Positions 8,684 to 17,762 of a stretch of 64,000 nt of DNA are shown one piece after another. Where the stretch lies: contig NZ_CP089518.1 in the NCBI RefSeq assembly GCF_025917685.1, positions 1,303,001 through 1,367,000 of the forward strand, read 5' to 3'. Position 1 is the first letter of the stretch, and each line of letters opens with the position of its first letter. The translations under genes were made by a program, and so were the position numbers. Under the pieces are notes generated by a model. The model was not told where the DNA came from and did no database searches. It saw only the letters and a program-made list of their open reading frames with translations. The stretch is from Bacillus cereus. Its GTDB lineage: Bacteria > Bacillota > Bacilli > Bacillales > Bacillaceae_G.

Positions 8684-10378
8684 ATGTCATTTAAAGACTA
8701 TGAATATAAACGGCCAAATATTGAAGAATTAAAAGAGAAGTTTACTGTTGCTTTAGAAAAGTTCGATAATGCAAAAACGGTTGAAGAACAAAAACAAGTA
8801 ATTAATTCAATTAATGAAATTCGTAATGATTTTGGTACAATGGGGAATCTTTGTTACATTCGTCATTCTGTTGATACGACAGATGCTTTTTATAAAGAAG
8901 AGCAAGATTTCTTTGATGAGTACTCTCCAGTTGTACAAGGCTATGGAACAAAATATTATAAGGCGTTAATGAATTCTCCATTCCGTGAAGAATTAGAAGC
9001 GTATTATGGAAAGCAATTATTTGCTCTAGCTGAATGTGATTTAAAAACATATTCAGATGAAGTAGTGAAAGATTTGCAATTAGAGAATAAATTGTCTTCA
9101 CAATATACACAGTTGTTAGCATCTGCAAAAATTGACTTTGCAGGAGAAGAAAGAACGTTATCACAACTTATTCCGTTTATGCAAGGAAAAGAAAGAAGCG
9201 AACGTAAAGCAGCAAGTGAAGCATACTACGGATTTTTAGCTGGGAATGAGGAAGAGTTAGACCGTATTTATGATGAGCTTGTTAAAGTGAGAACAACAAT
9301 TGCAAAAACACTTGGTTTTAAAAACTTTGTTGAATTAGGATATGCGAGAATGTATCGTACAGATTATAATGCTGAAATGGTTGCGGACTATCGCCAGCAA
9401 GTATTAGATTATATCGTTCCGGTTGCAACAGAGTTAAGAAATAGGCAAAAAACACGCATTGGTGTAGAAAAGCTCGCTTATTATGATGAAAACTTTGAGT
9501 TTGCTACAGGTAACCCAACTCCAAAAGGTGATGCGGATTGGATTATTAATCACGGGAAAACGATGTATAAAGAATTATCAGCTGAAACAGATGAATTTTT
9601 TAATTTCATGCTAGATAATGATTTATTAGATTTAGTTGCGAAAAAAGGAAAAGCTGGTGGTGGATATTGTACATATATTGAGAATTATAAAGCGCCATTC
9701 ATTTTCTCAAACTTTAATGGAACGTCTGGTGACATTGATGTACTAACACATGAAGCTGGTCATGCTTTCCAAGTATATGAAAGTCGTAAGTATGAAATTC
9801 CGGAATACAATTGGCCAACATATGAAGCGTGTGAAATTCATTCGATGAGTATGGAATTCTTTACATGGCCGTGGATGAAGTTATTCTTTGAAGAAGATGC
9901 GGAAAAATATTATTTCTCACACTTAAGTTCAGCACTTCTATTTTTACCGTACGGTGTATCTGTAGACGAATATCAACATTATGTATATGAGAATCCAGAA
10001 GCATCGCCAGCAGAACGTAAGTCAGCATGGCGTAACATAGAGAAGAAATATTTACCACATCGTGATTATGAAGATAATGATTATTTAGAGCGCGGTGGTT
10101 TCTGGCAACGTCAAGGCCACATTTATAGCTCACCGTTCTATTATATTGACTACACGTTAGCTCAAATTTGTGCACTGCAATTTTGGAAACGTGCAAGAGA
10201 TAATAGACAAGAGGCTTGGGAAGATTATGTGAATCTTTGTCAGCAAGGTGGAAGTAAATCATTCTTAGAATTAGTAGAAGTTGCAAATTTAACATCGCCA
10301 TTTGCTGAAGGTTGTGTAAAAAGTGTAATTACAGAAATTGAAGCGTGGTTACGTGCTGTTGACGACACAAAATTGTAA
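8684..10378 (+). CDS. M3-family oligoendopeptidase (PepF-like)
   Basis: 564 aa, ATG behind GAGAGGGGG. The zinc-peptidase motif HEAGHAFQVYES (HExxH with the following M3 glutamate region, 'YEACEIHSMSMEFF') is intact at about residues 356-390. Length matches the shorter M3 oligoendopeptidase group. No signal peptide, so it should act on short peptides in the cytoplasm. Stands alone. Confidence 0.92.
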   Translation: MSFKDYEYKRPNIEELKEKFTVALEKFDNAKTVEEQKQVINSINEIRNDFGTMGNLCYIRHSVDTTDAFYKEEQDFFDEYSPVVQGYGTKYYKALMNSPFREELEAYYGKQLFALAECDLKTYSDEVVKDLQLENKLSSQYTQLLASAKIDFAGEERTLSQLIPFMQGKERSERKAASEAYYGFLAGNEEELDRIYDELVKVRTTIAKTLGFKNFVELGYARMYRTDYNAEMVADYRQQVLDYIVPVATELRNRQKTRIGVEKLAYYDENFEFATGNPTPKGDADWIINHGKTMYKELSAETDEFFNFMLDNDLLDLVAKKGKAGGGYCTYIENYKAPFIFSNFNGTSGDIDVLTHEAGHAFQVYESRKYEIPEYNWPTYEACEIHSMSMEFFTWPWMKLFFEEDAEKYYFSHLSSALLFLPYGVSVDEYQHYVYENPEASPAERKSAWRNIEKKYLPHRDYEDNDYLERGGFWQRQGHIYSSPFYYIDYTLAQICALQFWKRARDNRQEAWEDYVNLCQQGGSKSFLELVEVANLTSPFAEGCVKSVITEIEAWLRAVDDTKL

Positions 10379-10460
10379 AAAATATGCGCTTTTTTTCACA
10401 TGTTTAACATCGACATAATGGAAAAATGATGAGATAATAAAAGAAAATTCAGAATTATCT

Positions 10461-10493
10461 AAGGGGTGTTTCTAATAAGGAGCACCTCTTTTC
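10461..10493 (+). terminator. Possible terminator between the peptidase and DinB-like genes
   Basis: AGGGGTG / CACCTCT hairpin (one G-U pair) followed by TTTT. The loop is 14 nt, so stability is moderate. Confidence 0.5.
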
Positions 10494-10517
10494 ACCAACA
10501 AAAGGGGGGAAAGCATC

Positions 10518-11051
10518 ATGCTTCAATCTAATATGGATGTTAGTTTAGAAACTTTAGTCCACTCATTACAGTCTACACGAAGCACGCTGTTATCAGAAAT
10601 TGAAATGTTAAATGATACGGAGGTGAATGTAAAGCCACGTCGTGATAAATGGAGTATTATTCAAATTTTGCATCATTTACATTTAGTTGAACAGTCTGTC
10701 ACATCTGCCCTTGTATATGCTTTGCAAAAAAAAGAAAGAAAAATTGCTCCATTTAAAGACCTCCAACTTACGCTTGATCGCACATATAAACGGGAAGCTC
10801 CTCAACAAATGAAACCAACAGAAACATTAATGAAGAAACTGCAAGGAATTCAATTACTAGAACATTCACGACAAGAATTATTACATGCACTTCATAGTGT
10901 GATAGATGAAAAAGAATTATTTGAAAATGGATTGAAACATCCTATTTTTAATGATTTGAATTTATACCAATGGGTTCAATTTTTGGATTTGCACGAACAA
11001 AGGCATCTTACACAGCTAAAAGAAGCAAAACATGCAATTTTACAGCGATAA
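10518..11051 (+). CDS. DinB-family (YfiT/DinB superfamily) protein
   Basis: 177 aa behind AAAGGGGGGAAAG. Four-helix DinB layout with 'KPRRDKWSIIQILHHLHLVEQ' near 35-55 and 'WVQFLDLHEQRHLTQLKEA' near 153-171; the His residues (HHLH, HEQRH) are the usual metal ligands. Such proteins are often thiol-dependent or metal-dependent transferases; the substrate cannot be told. Its TAA stop lies in the outermost bases of a bcr1 relic. Confidence 0.75.
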   Translation: MLQSNMDVSLETLVHSLQSTRSTLLSEIEMLNDTEVNVKPRRDKWSIIQILHHLHLVEQSVTSALVYALQKKERKIAPFKDLQLTLDRTYKREAPQQMKPTETLMKKLQGIQLLEHSRQELLHALHSVIDEKELFENGLKHPIFNDLNLYQWVQFLDLHEQRHLTQLKEAKHAILQR

Positions 11052-11133
11052 AGTGAAACTTTAATCATTGGATGGCATCCCGCACTGATTATTATTCTTT
11101 ACCGATCGGGCTGCCCTCAAATAACGGGATAAA
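11048..11133 (-). repeat. bcr1 relic, inverted, internally deleted
   Basis: 86 bp. On the minus strand it reads TTTATCCCGTTATTTGAGGGCAG... and ends GATTAAAGTTTCACTTTAT, i.e. both ends of bcr1 with about 70 bp of the middle missing. The left edge overlaps the stop codon of the DinB-like gene. Confidence 0.8.
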
Positions 11134-11136
11134 GTG

Positions 11137-11162
11137 AAAGAAGCGGTGAACCGCTTCTTTTC
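11137..11162 (+). terminator. Terminator downstream of the bcr1 relic
   Basis: AAAGAAGCGGT / ACCGCTTCTTT with a very tight loop and T-rich tail. Confidence 0.7.
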
Positions 11163-11235
11163 CTTTTTTACTCATGCATAGTTTTCTTTCTCATTTTGGA
11201 ATACTACATGGAGAAGAGAAAAGGAGTTGAAAAGT

Positions 11236-11352
11236 ATGTCAAAGAAAAAGAGAGAAGAAGAGCGCGCTTGGAAAGCTCGGAAAGAGAATCAAAAACCACA
11301 TGGAAAAGTGAAAGCTTTTGCAGAATTAGTTGAAGGAACAGAAAAAACGTGA
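11236..11352 (+). CDS. Small basic protein, 38 aa (DUF6254-like)
   Basis: ATG behind AAAGGAGTTGAAAAGT. The product begins MSKKKREEERAWKARKE and ends with an acidic tail (AELVEGTEKT); very charged, no membrane segment. It resembles the small Bacillus family I remember as DUF6254, of unknown function. A terminator shared with the convergent kinase gene covers its stop. Confidence 0.6.
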   Translation: MSKKKREEERAWKARKENQKPHGKVKAFAELVEGTEKT

Positions 11353-11373
11353 TGAATTTCATCACGTTTTTTG
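11342..11373. terminator. Bidirectional terminator
   Basis: AAAACGTGATGAA / TTCATCACGTTTT works for the 38 aa ORF on + and for the kinase on -. Confidence 0.8.
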
Positions 11374-12624
11374 TATGATTGGGAAAGTTAATAAAAATGT
11401 TGTACCTGTTCCTTTTTCACTAATAATATCAATCTTTCCATTCATTGCTTGAATGACACTGAAGACGACCATCATCCCGAGTCCGGTCCCTTTTTCTTTC
11501 GTCGAGTAGAAGGGTGACCCGAGGCGTTTTACTTGTTCTGGATCCATACCAACGCCTGTATCTTTTATATATAATTGTATATGTTTATGGTCTGGAACTA
11601 ATGTAAGAATAAGGTCACCACCGTTAGGCATAGCCTCAATACAGTTTTTAAAAATATTTAATAAGCATTGGTTCAGCTTTTGCCTTTCACCAGCTATAAA
11701 GAAAGATGTACTTTGTTTTATGTAATGTATACGAACATTCGTTAAATTGGCAAGAGGTGTAATCAAAGACAACGCATGAAGTAATTCTTCCTCTACTTGT
11801 AATTGTTGTTCTTTTTCAATACTCGGTTTTGCAAAAGTTAAGTAGTCGGTAAGAACATGATTTGCTTGTTCGATCCCATTAATGGCTATGTCGATATATA
11901 ATTTTCGTTCCTTCTCAGAGCACGTATTTGACTGTAAAAGTTGCAAAAATCCTTTCGTTGAAGTTAAAGGATTACGAATTTCATGAGAGATGGAAGCCGC
12001 CATTTCGCCGATTAAATGAAATTTCTCAGCGTTCATAAGTTCATTTTGGAGACGAACTTGCATTTGTAATATGTGTAGTAAATATAAAATAAGGATCGTG
12101 CCAATCATCGTACATAGTTCGTACACAATGATATGTGGTATATAATCTGCATCATTTGTAACACTTGCAAGGAAAAATGGTATCCAACCAAATCCATAAG
12201 TAAGACTGTAAAAAATAGCAAGTGTTATTTTTATATGATTAGAACTTCGATTGAAAAATTTGTATGTTAATAGTAGAACAATAAATAGGAGAATAGAAGC
12301 GATAAAGGATGGAAACGCACCTATTCCTCCTAATAAAAAGCGATAAATGTTTAATACAGCTAAAATAGAACCACCAGCAATAGGCCCTCCCGTTAACGTA
12401 CCGACAATTAATACGATATGTCGCATGTCGAACTGAAAACCATTATTTGTTTTTGCTGCAAAAGTGATACATAGTATGGTAGCGAGGCAACACAATACAA
12501 TAAATATAGCTGAATTTAATTTAGGAGATCGTTTCCCTTTCTGATTCCAAAATAAATGATATACGAGCATTGTAACGAGAATAGATAATATATTTAAAAA
12601 GAGGTAAATAATAAAGAGTTCCAG
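11362..12624 (-). CDS. Orphan sensor histidine kinase with 5TM-LytS-type sensor (KinB-like)
   Basis: The frame reads upstream of the first ATG (12570) to a CTG at 12624 that sits 7 bp after GGAGG. Starting there gives 420 aa and adds a full first membrane helix (ELFIIYLFLNILSILVTMLV), so CTG is the likely start. The N-terminal ~190 aa form several membrane helices of the 5TMR_LYT type ('DMRHIVLIVGTLTGGPIAGG'). The kinase core has SISHEIRNPLTSTKG (His), NIFKNCIEAM, DTGVGM and GTGLGM. No response regulator lies nearby. Kinases of this build in Bacillus often feed Spo0F, which is inference here. Confidence 0.82.
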   Translation of the reverse strand: MELFIIYLFLNILSILVTMLVYHLFWNQKGKRSPKLNSAIFIVLCCLATILCITFAAKTNNGFQFDMRHIVLIVGTLTGGPIAGGSILAVLNIYRFLLGGIGAFPSFIASILLFIVLLLTYKFFNRSSNHIKITLAIFYSLTYGFGWIPFFLASVTNDADYIPHIIVYELCTMIGTILILYLLHILQMQVRLQNELMNAEKFHLIGEMAASISHEIRNPLTSTKGFLQLLQSNTCSEKERKLYIDIAINGIEQANHVLTDYLTFAKPSIEKEQQLQVEEELLHALSLITPLANLTNVRIHYIKQSTSFFIAGERQKLNQCLLNIFKNCIEAMPNGGDLILTLVPDHKHIQLYIKDTGVGMDPEQVKRLGSPFYSTKEKGTGLGMMVVFSVIQAMNGKIDIISEKGTGTTFLLTFPIIQKT

Positions 12625-12782
12625 TGGGATGCCTCCTCTCTTCTAACATTAAATTAATCATACTATAAAATGAAAGAAATGAAATGAGAAATAGCGGAAA
12701 AATCAGAAATTTTTTATGGTAGTATACAATATGTTACAATAAGCTTTGTCAATGAAAGAAGAAATTCCATGCACTGCATGGG

Positions 12783-12853
12783 AGAGGTTCGCGAACTCCC
12801 TCTATAAAAAACTATGGAAACAACAATATCCTTAGGTATTGTTTTGTTTTTTT
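12783..12853 (+). promoter_or_regulatory. preQ1-I riboswitch with terminator
   Basis: AGAGGTTCGCGAACTCCCTC followed by TATAAAAAACTA (12783-12814) matches the class I preQ1 aptamer: a short stem with loop, then the A-rich tail that forms the pseudoknot. A hairpin CAATATC-cttag-GTATTG with a T run (12823-12853) follows, so preQ1 binding should stop transcription before queC. preQ1 is the pathway product of the operon behind it. Confidence 0.95.
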
Positions 12854-12914
12854 ATTGTGACAGTTCAAGAACGTTCTTTCTTCTTATTCGTAGTAGAGAA
12901 GGAGAATGAGTGAA

Positions 12915-13577
12915 ATGAAAAAAGAAAAAGCAGTTGTTGTTTTTAGTGGTGGACAAGATAGTACAACATGTTTATTTTGGGCGATAGAGCAGTTCGCAGA
13001 AGTGGAAGCTGTAACGTTTAACTACAATCAACGTCATAAGTTAGAAATTGATTGTGCAGCAGAAATTGCGAAAGAGCTAGGTATTAAACATACGATACTA
13101 GATATGAGTCTATTAAATCAACTTGCTCCAAATGCGTTAACGAGAACGGATATGGAGATTACACATGAAGACGGTGAATTGCCATCGACATTTGTAGATG
13201 GACGAAATTTACTATTCTTATCATTTGCTGCTGTATTAGCAAAACAAGTTGGAGCACGTCATATTGTAACAGGTGTATGTGAAACTGATTTTAGTGGTTA
13301 TCCAGATTGCCGTGACGTGTTTGTGAAATCGTTAAACGTTACATTAAATTTATCTATGGATTATCCGTTTGTCATTCATACACCACTTATGTGGATTGAT
13401 AAAGCAGAGACATGGAAATTATCTGATGAACTTGGTGCATTCGAGTTTGTTAGAGAAAAAACATTAACATGTTATAACGGAATCATTGGTGATGGTTGCG
13501 GTGAATGTCCAGCATGTCAACTTCGTAAAGCAGGATTAGATACGTACTTACAAGAACGCGAAGGAGCGAACAACTAA
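12915..13577 (+). CDS. queC: QueC, 7-cyano-7-deazaguanine (preQ0) synthase
   Basis: Makes preQ0 from 7-carboxy-7-deazaguanine, ammonia and ATP. The PP-loop [14 protein letters not shown] is at the start, and the zinc site near the end has four Cys ([13 protein letters not shown] plus the preceding LTCYNG). The ATG at 12915 (220 aa, the usual length) is preferred: AAGGAG is 11 bp upstream, whereas the ATG at 12906 is only 2 bp from it. First gene of queCDEF, controlled by the preQ1 riboswitch. Confidence 0.97.
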   Translation: MKKEKAVVVFSGGQDSTTCLFWAIEQFAEVEAVTFNYNQRHKLEIDCAAEIAKELGIKHTILDMSLLNQLAPNALTRTDMEITHEDGELPSTFVDGRNLLFLSFAAVLAKQVGARHIVTGVCETDFSGYPDCRDVFVKSLNVTLNLSMDYPFVIHTPLMWIDKAETWKLSDELGAFEFVREKTLTCYNGIIGDGCGECPACQLRKAGLDTYLQEREGANN

Positions 13578-14068
13578 TGGATAATTTCTTTGGATTTCGC
13601 ATCGTAGAAAATTTGCAAAAAATGGACAAGGATATTCAGCGTGAACAACTCAAGTATCATAATAGAAGAGTAATGGTCAGCAAGGAATTTACATTTGATG
13701 CAGCGCATCATTTACACTGTTATGAAGGTAAATGTAAAAATTTACATGGCCACACATATAAAGTCGTATTTGGAATTAGCGGATATGTAAATGAAATAGG
13801 CCTTGCAATTGACTTTGGAGATATAAAAGAAATTTGGAAAAATGAAATAGAAATTTATTTAGATCATCGTTATTTAAATGAAACATTACCAGCAATGAAT
13901 ACGACTGCTGAAAATATGGTAGTTTGGATTTATGAAAAGATGGCAGAAGCATTAACAAAAGATAATCGTGCGAGTGAATACAAAGGAGCGCGTGTTGAAT
14001 TTGTTCGTTTGTTTGAGACACCGACTAGTTATGCGGAAGTAAGACGGGAGTGGATGCTCGATGAGTAA
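13577..14068 (+). CDS. queD: QueD, 6-carboxy-5,6,7,8-tetrahydropterin synthase
   Basis: Converts 7,8-dihydroneopterin triphosphate to 6-carboxytetrahydropterin. 163 aa. The zinc ligands are in FDAAHHLH and NLHGHTYKV, with the catalytic Cys in CYEGKCKNLHGH. About 30 residues precede the conserved core, longer than most QueD; an internal Met before VSKEFTF is possible but lacks a ribosome site. Its ATG overlaps the queC stop by one base (TAATG), so translation is probably coupled. Confidence 0.95.
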   Translation: MDNFFGFRIVENLQKMDKDIQREQLKYHNRRVMVSKEFTFDAAHHLHCYEGKCKNLHGHTYKVVFGISGYVNEIGLAIDFGDIKEIWKNEIEIYLDHRYLNETLPAMNTTAENMVVWIYEKMAEALTKDNRASEYKGARVEFVRLFETPTSYAEVRREWMLDE

Positions 14069-14777
14069 AATCCCAGTCTTAGAAATATTTGGCCCGACTA
14101 TTCAAGGTGAAGGAATGGTTGTAGGACAAAAGACGATGTTTATCCGTACAGCTGGCTGTGATTATAGCTGCGCTTGGTGTGATTCTGCTTTTACGTGGGA
14201 TGGATCGGCTAAAGATCAAATTAGACAGATGACTCCAGAAGATGTTTGGAATGAGCTTGTAGAAATTGGTGGCGAAAATTTTTCTCATGTTACGATTTCA
14301 GGGGGAAATCCAGCATTGCTGAAAAATATTGAGTTTCTTCTTTCTATATTAAAAGAGAATGGAATGCGAACAGCAATCGAAACGCAAGGGAGTAAATGGC
14401 AAGATTGGTTACTTCAAATTGATGAGATAACGATTTCTCCAAAACCACCAAGTTCGACGATGAGTACTGATTTTCAGAAGTTAGATGATGTGATTCAGAA
14501 ACTAGCAGGAAAAGATATTAGTTTAAAGGTAGTAGTATTTGACGATTATGACTTTGAGTATGCAGTTAAGATGCATGAACGTTATCCAGATGTGCCATTT
14601 TTCTTACAAGTAGGGAATGATGATACAAAAACTGTGGATGATGCGATGCTAATTAAAAAATTATTAGATAAGTATGAATGGCTTATTGAAAAAGCGGTTA
14701 ACTGTAAAGAGATGAATAATGCAAAAGTATTGCCGCAGCTTCATGCGTTAGTATGGGGAAATAAACGCGGAGTATAA
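14061..14777 (+). CDS. queE: QueE, 7-carboxy-7-deazaguanine synthase (radical SAM)
   Basis: 238 aa. Radical-SAM cluster C-x3-C-x2-C in GCDYSCAWCDSAF, preceded by the QueE signature 'FGPTIQGEG'. It forms 7-carboxy-7-deazaguanine from QueD's product. Overlaps queD by 8 bp. Confidence 0.96.
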   Translation: MSKIPVLEIFGPTIQGEGMVVGQKTMFIRTAGCDYSCAWCDSAFTWDGSAKDQIRQMTPEDVWNELVEIGGENFSHVTISGGNPALLKNIEFLLSILKENGMRTAIETQGSKWQDWLLQIDEITISPKPPSSTMSTDFQKLDDVIQKLAGKDISLKVVVFDDYDFEYAVKMHERYPDVPFFLQVGNDDTKTVDDAMLIKKLLDKYEWLIEKAVNCKEMNNAKVLPQLHALVWGNKRGV

Positions 14778-14795
14778 TGAGAAGGGATGTTTAAA

Positions 14796-15293
14796 ATGGC
14801 AGGAAGATTAGATGAAGATTTAAAAGATGTAACATTATTAGGAAATCAAAATACAAAATATTTATTTGAATATAGCTCAGAAATTTTAGAGGTATTTGAT
14901 AATAATCATCCAAACCGTGATTATTTTGTGAAATTCAATTGCCCTGAATTTACAAGCTTATGTCCGAAAACAGGCCAACCAGATTTTGCAACAATTTATA
15001 TTAGCTACATTCCAGAACAAAGAATGGTAGAGAGTAAATCTTTAAAGCTATATTTATTTAGTTTCCGCAATCATGGTGACTTCCACGAAGATTGCATGAA
15101 CGTTATTATGAATGATTTAATTAAATTAATGGATCCGCGTTACATTGAGGTATGGGGGAAATTCACACCACGTGGAGGGATTTCAATTGATCCTTACTGC
15201 AACTATGGTCGCCCAGGAACGAAATATGAACAAATGGCAGACTACCGCATGATGAACCATGATCTATATCCAGAAACAATTGATAATCGTTAA
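14796..15293 (+). CDS. queF: QueF, NADPH-dependent 7-cyano-7-deazaguanine reductase
   Basis: Reduces preQ0 to preQ1. 165 aa from the ATG at 14796, 9 bp after AGAAGGG; the ATG at 14787 touches that site and is less likely. Catalytic Cys in [12 protein letters not shown] and the family motif [21 protein letters not shown], the short QueF (non-fused) type. Last gene of the operon. Confidence 0.97.
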   Translation: MAGRLDEDLKDVTLLGNQNTKYLFEYSSEILEVFDNNHPNRDYFVKFNCPEFTSLCPKTGQPDFATIYISYIPEQRMVESKSLKLYLFSFRNHGDFHEDCMNVIMNDLIKLMDPRYIEVWGKFTPRGGISIDPYCNYGRPGTKYEQMADYRMMNHDLYPETIDNR

Positions 15294-15301
15294 TATATAA
15301 T

Positions 15302-15343
15302 AGAAAGAAAGGATCTGTATGTTATACAGATCCTTTCTTTCTA
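15302..15343. terminator. Bidirectional terminator between queF and ykvS
   Basis: Perfect palindrome AAAGAAAGGATCTGTAT / ATACAGATCCTTTCTTT. Confidence 0.9.
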
Positions 15344-15348
15344 TTATA

Positions 15349-15534
15349 TTATGCATTTTGATTAATGACAGTATAGTTTTTATGACTTACAACTGTAAGA
15401 GGTTCCATATCTAGTTCTCTAAAATTTTCCATAATTGTTATATCTACAATAACGGAGTTTTGATTTACTTTTTGAACACGGCCTTGCATTCCACCTTTAA
15501 ATTCAATGATATCTCCAGTTTCTGCGATCTGCAT
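15349..15534 (-). CDS. YkvS-family protein (DUF2187)
   Basis: 61 aa from the ATG at 15534 (AAGGAG 8 bp upstream); a TTG two codons earlier is too close to the ribosome site. The product is a small beta-barrel-like protein, MQIAETGDIIEFKGGMQGRV, with the DUF2187 pattern 'G..veF..G..G.V.kv..NSViVd'. Function unknown. Lies tail to tail with queF, as ykvS does near ykvJKLM in B. subtilis. Confidence 0.8.
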   Translation of the reverse strand: MQIAETGDIIEFKGGMQGRVQKVNQNSVIVDITIMENFRELDMEPLTVVSHKNYTVINQNA

Positions 15535-15790
15535 AAGCAACTCTCCTTGTTACAGTTTTCCCAAAAAAGAATAATTTTGGTTTTTTTTATTTCCTCTTAT
15601 TTTGAACCATATTGTCTAGTTTGTAAATGTTTCCAAAGTAAAAATTCGAAAAATATTCACTTTTTGTAAGAAAATATGTGAAAAAAATATTGTTAGGAGA
15701 GGAATGATGGAAATGCATACATCTTTATATGGGAGTATAATAAAAAAGATACAATGACCTACTAAAGTAGGAGAAATTAGGGGCGGTAAA

Positions 15791-15949
15791 ATGATGTTTG
15801 AAATTGTGGGGAGCTTTATAGCGATTTTATTATTTTTATTTTCTTATATACAGTTGAAGAAAATGCGTCAACATGAAACAACTACATATTTTGATGGACT
15901 GGATGGTTTGCATACATCGATAACGCATGATAGTAGTGGGGATATGTAA
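15791..15949 (+). CDS. Small single-pass membrane protein, 52 aa
   Basis: ATG behind GGGGCGG. One hydrophobic helix near the N-terminus (VGSFIAILLFLFSYI) and a polar tail with HETTTYFDGLDG. No recognised family. The rest of 15541-16040 shows no other feature. Confidence 0.5.
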   Translation: MMFEIVGSFIAILLFLFSYIQLKKMRQHETTTYFDGLDGLHTSITHDSSGDM

Positions 15950-16040
15950 TGATGTATAACTTTCTTTTTATGCATGGTATGATGGCAATAAGAAATAGTA
16001 CATAATATAGTTCGTAAGTGATGAATGGGGAGTGGAAAGA

Positions 16041-16643
16041 ATGAGAATTTCTTTTATTCGTCATGGTCGTTTGGATAGTGCTATAGAGCCAATGACAATT
16101 ATTTCATTTCGTGAATGGATGAAGCAATATGATTTAGGAACTACGGTAAAAGAAGCTCATATACCGATTGAAACAATTGAGGCGATTACAACAGCGAAAT
16201 TGGTCGTAACGAGTGATCAGAGGCGCGCTGTGCAATCAGCAGCCGAATTAACGGATTCTTTATCTTTTGTGCAAAATCCTCTTTTTAGGGAAGCTGAAGT
16301 TCCGACAGGTTTTTATGCTCCAAAATGGTTGAAATGTAAACCTAATGTATGGATGTTTATTGGACGTACACTATGGATAGCTGCTTATAGTAAGGATGTT
16401 GAGTCTTATAAGGAAGTGCGAGAAAGAGCAAGGCAAGCTGCTAATATGTTACACCGCTATGCGCTCGTACACGGACATATTACTCTTGTAGGTCATAGTT
16501 ATTTCAATGTGATGATTGGGACTGAACTGAGGGCAATAGGGTGGTCAGGTTCGCCTATTTTCCATAGGAAGCCGTGGGGATGTACAACGTATACATTTCG
16601 TGAGGCGATGGATGGAAATGTATTAAATACGAATTTAACATAA
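16041..16643 (+). CDS. Histidine phosphatase superfamily protein
   Basis: 200 aa from the ATG at 16041 (GGGGAG 8 bp upstream). The catalytic RHG motif is at the extreme N-terminus (ISFIRHGRLDS), and the second catalytic His is in LVGHSYFNVMIG near residue 150. 'VVTSDQRRAVQSA' is the usual conserved Arg region. It belongs to the phosphoglycerate-mutase-like phosphatases, with an unknown substrate. Confidence 0.83.
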   Translation: MRISFIRHGRLDSAIEPMTIISFREWMKQYDLGTTVKEAHIPIETIEAITTAKLVVTSDQRRAVQSAAELTDSLSFVQNPLFREAEVPTGFYAPKWLKCKPNVWMFIGRTLWIAAYSKDVESYKEVRERARQAANMLHRYALVHGHITLVGHSYFNVMIGTELRAIGWSGSPIFHRKPWGCTTYTFREAMDGNVLNTNLT

Positions 16644-16674
16644 AAGAGACTGTCCCTTTGGCAGTCTCTTTCTT
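16643..16674 (+). terminator. Terminator after the phosphatase gene
   Basis: AAAGAGACTG / CAGTCTCTTT hairpin, T-rich tail. Confidence 0.85.
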
Positions 16675-16702
16675 TACATAACAAGCAAAAAGAATTGTCC
16701 TT

Positions 16703-17281
16703 TTAAGATATAGAAACTAATGACCGTAATGGTTTTATTAGATGGGCATACGGTTCACCAACGAGCATAACGATGTTATCTTTTTTGTAACCAAGTTTTT
16801 CATATAGTGAAAAAGCGCGTTTGTTTTCTAAATTAACAAGTAAGGCGATTTTTTCATGACCTTTTTCAGTTGCATGAAGTTCAGCTGCATCGATTAATTT
16901 AGAGCCAATGCCACGTCCACTGTACATATTTGAAACTGACAACGTGTCAATATAATACTCATCAAGTTCAGCTTCTTTTTCTAACGTAATGGATTCGTCT
17001 TCATGTAGTTCTCTTAAGTGGTGTACGATTGGTGCATCAAGTTGTTCAGCGTTACTACCGTGATAAACGACAATAACCCCAACTACCTTTCCATCTTGTT
17101 CAGCCACTAAACAGTTTTCATAGCTCAATCGATTATTTTCTTTTGCGAACCATGTTTCAAGTCCTAGTATCACTTTTGCTTCAACTGTGCTACCTGTGAT
17201 TTTTTCAGCAATTTCGTGCAGAGCGTTATACAGTAAAGGTGCTACTCCTATCGCATCTGTCTTTTTTGCTTTCCGAATCAT
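16703..17281 (-). CDS. GNAT-family N-acetyltransferase
   Basis: 192 aa from the ATG at 17281, 7 bp after TAGGAGGG; the upstream in-frame ATG at 17332 has no site. The acetyl-CoA loop is SNMYSGRGIGSKLI, followed by the typical 'A...G...I.L.V...N..A...YEKLGY' stretch. Substrate unknown. Confidence 0.88.
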   Translation of the reverse strand: MIRKAKKTDAIGVAPLLYNALHEIAEKITGSTVEAKVILGLETWFAKENNRLSYENCLVAEQDGKVVGVIVVYHGSNAEQLDAPIVHHLRELHEDESITLEKEAELDEYYIDTLSVSNMYSGRGIGSKLIDAAELHATEKGHEKIALLVNLENKRAFSLYEKLGYKKDNIVMLVGEPYAHLIKPLRSLVSIS

Positions 17282-17542
17282 AGTATCCCTCCTAGTTCTA
17301 TGCATATATTGTAGCATAAAATAAAATAACAAACAGTGGATTGGAACTTTGTTATACAGAGCGTCAAAAAGTTTGATATAGAGAAGTAGCTATGTTAGTA
17401 TATGATATTTAGTGCGAATATAATAAAGTGATATAGCTATAAAAATAATGAAAGTGAATTACATAATAGTAACGGGATAATTTTACCGTTGTCGACCTAT
17501 AGAAGATGCGATAAAATAAACTATTGCAGAGAGGTGAAATAC

Positions 17543-17737
17543 ATGGATAAACAATTAGCAAATGCAATTTTGGATCAGCTGAAAAATGGTGAAATAAAGG
17601 AGTATGTTGCGACGAAAGATGTATTTTATACGTTCAGGGAAGTTGTTGTAAGTCGAGAAGATTTTAGACATATTATCGGGAATGCACAGCGCGGTGGACA
17701 GGTAATTTATACATATTCAGAAACACCACGTTCATAA
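17543..17737 (+). CDS. Small conserved-looking protein, 64 aa, unknown
   Basis: ATG at 17543 behind GAGAGGTGAAATAC; the longer frame from 17489 lacks a site. Contents: MDKQLANAILDQLKNGEIKEY then VTKD-like 'VATKDVFYTFREVVVSREDFRHIIGNAQRGG'. Acidic/basic mixed, no membrane segment. Probably co-transcribed with the next gene, 25 bp on. Confidence 0.6.
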   Translation: MDKQLANAILDQLKNGEIKEYVATKDVFYTFREVVVSREDFRHIIGNAQRGGQVIYTYSETPRS

Positions 17738-17762
17738 ATAGAAGATAAAGGAGAGGAGAATT

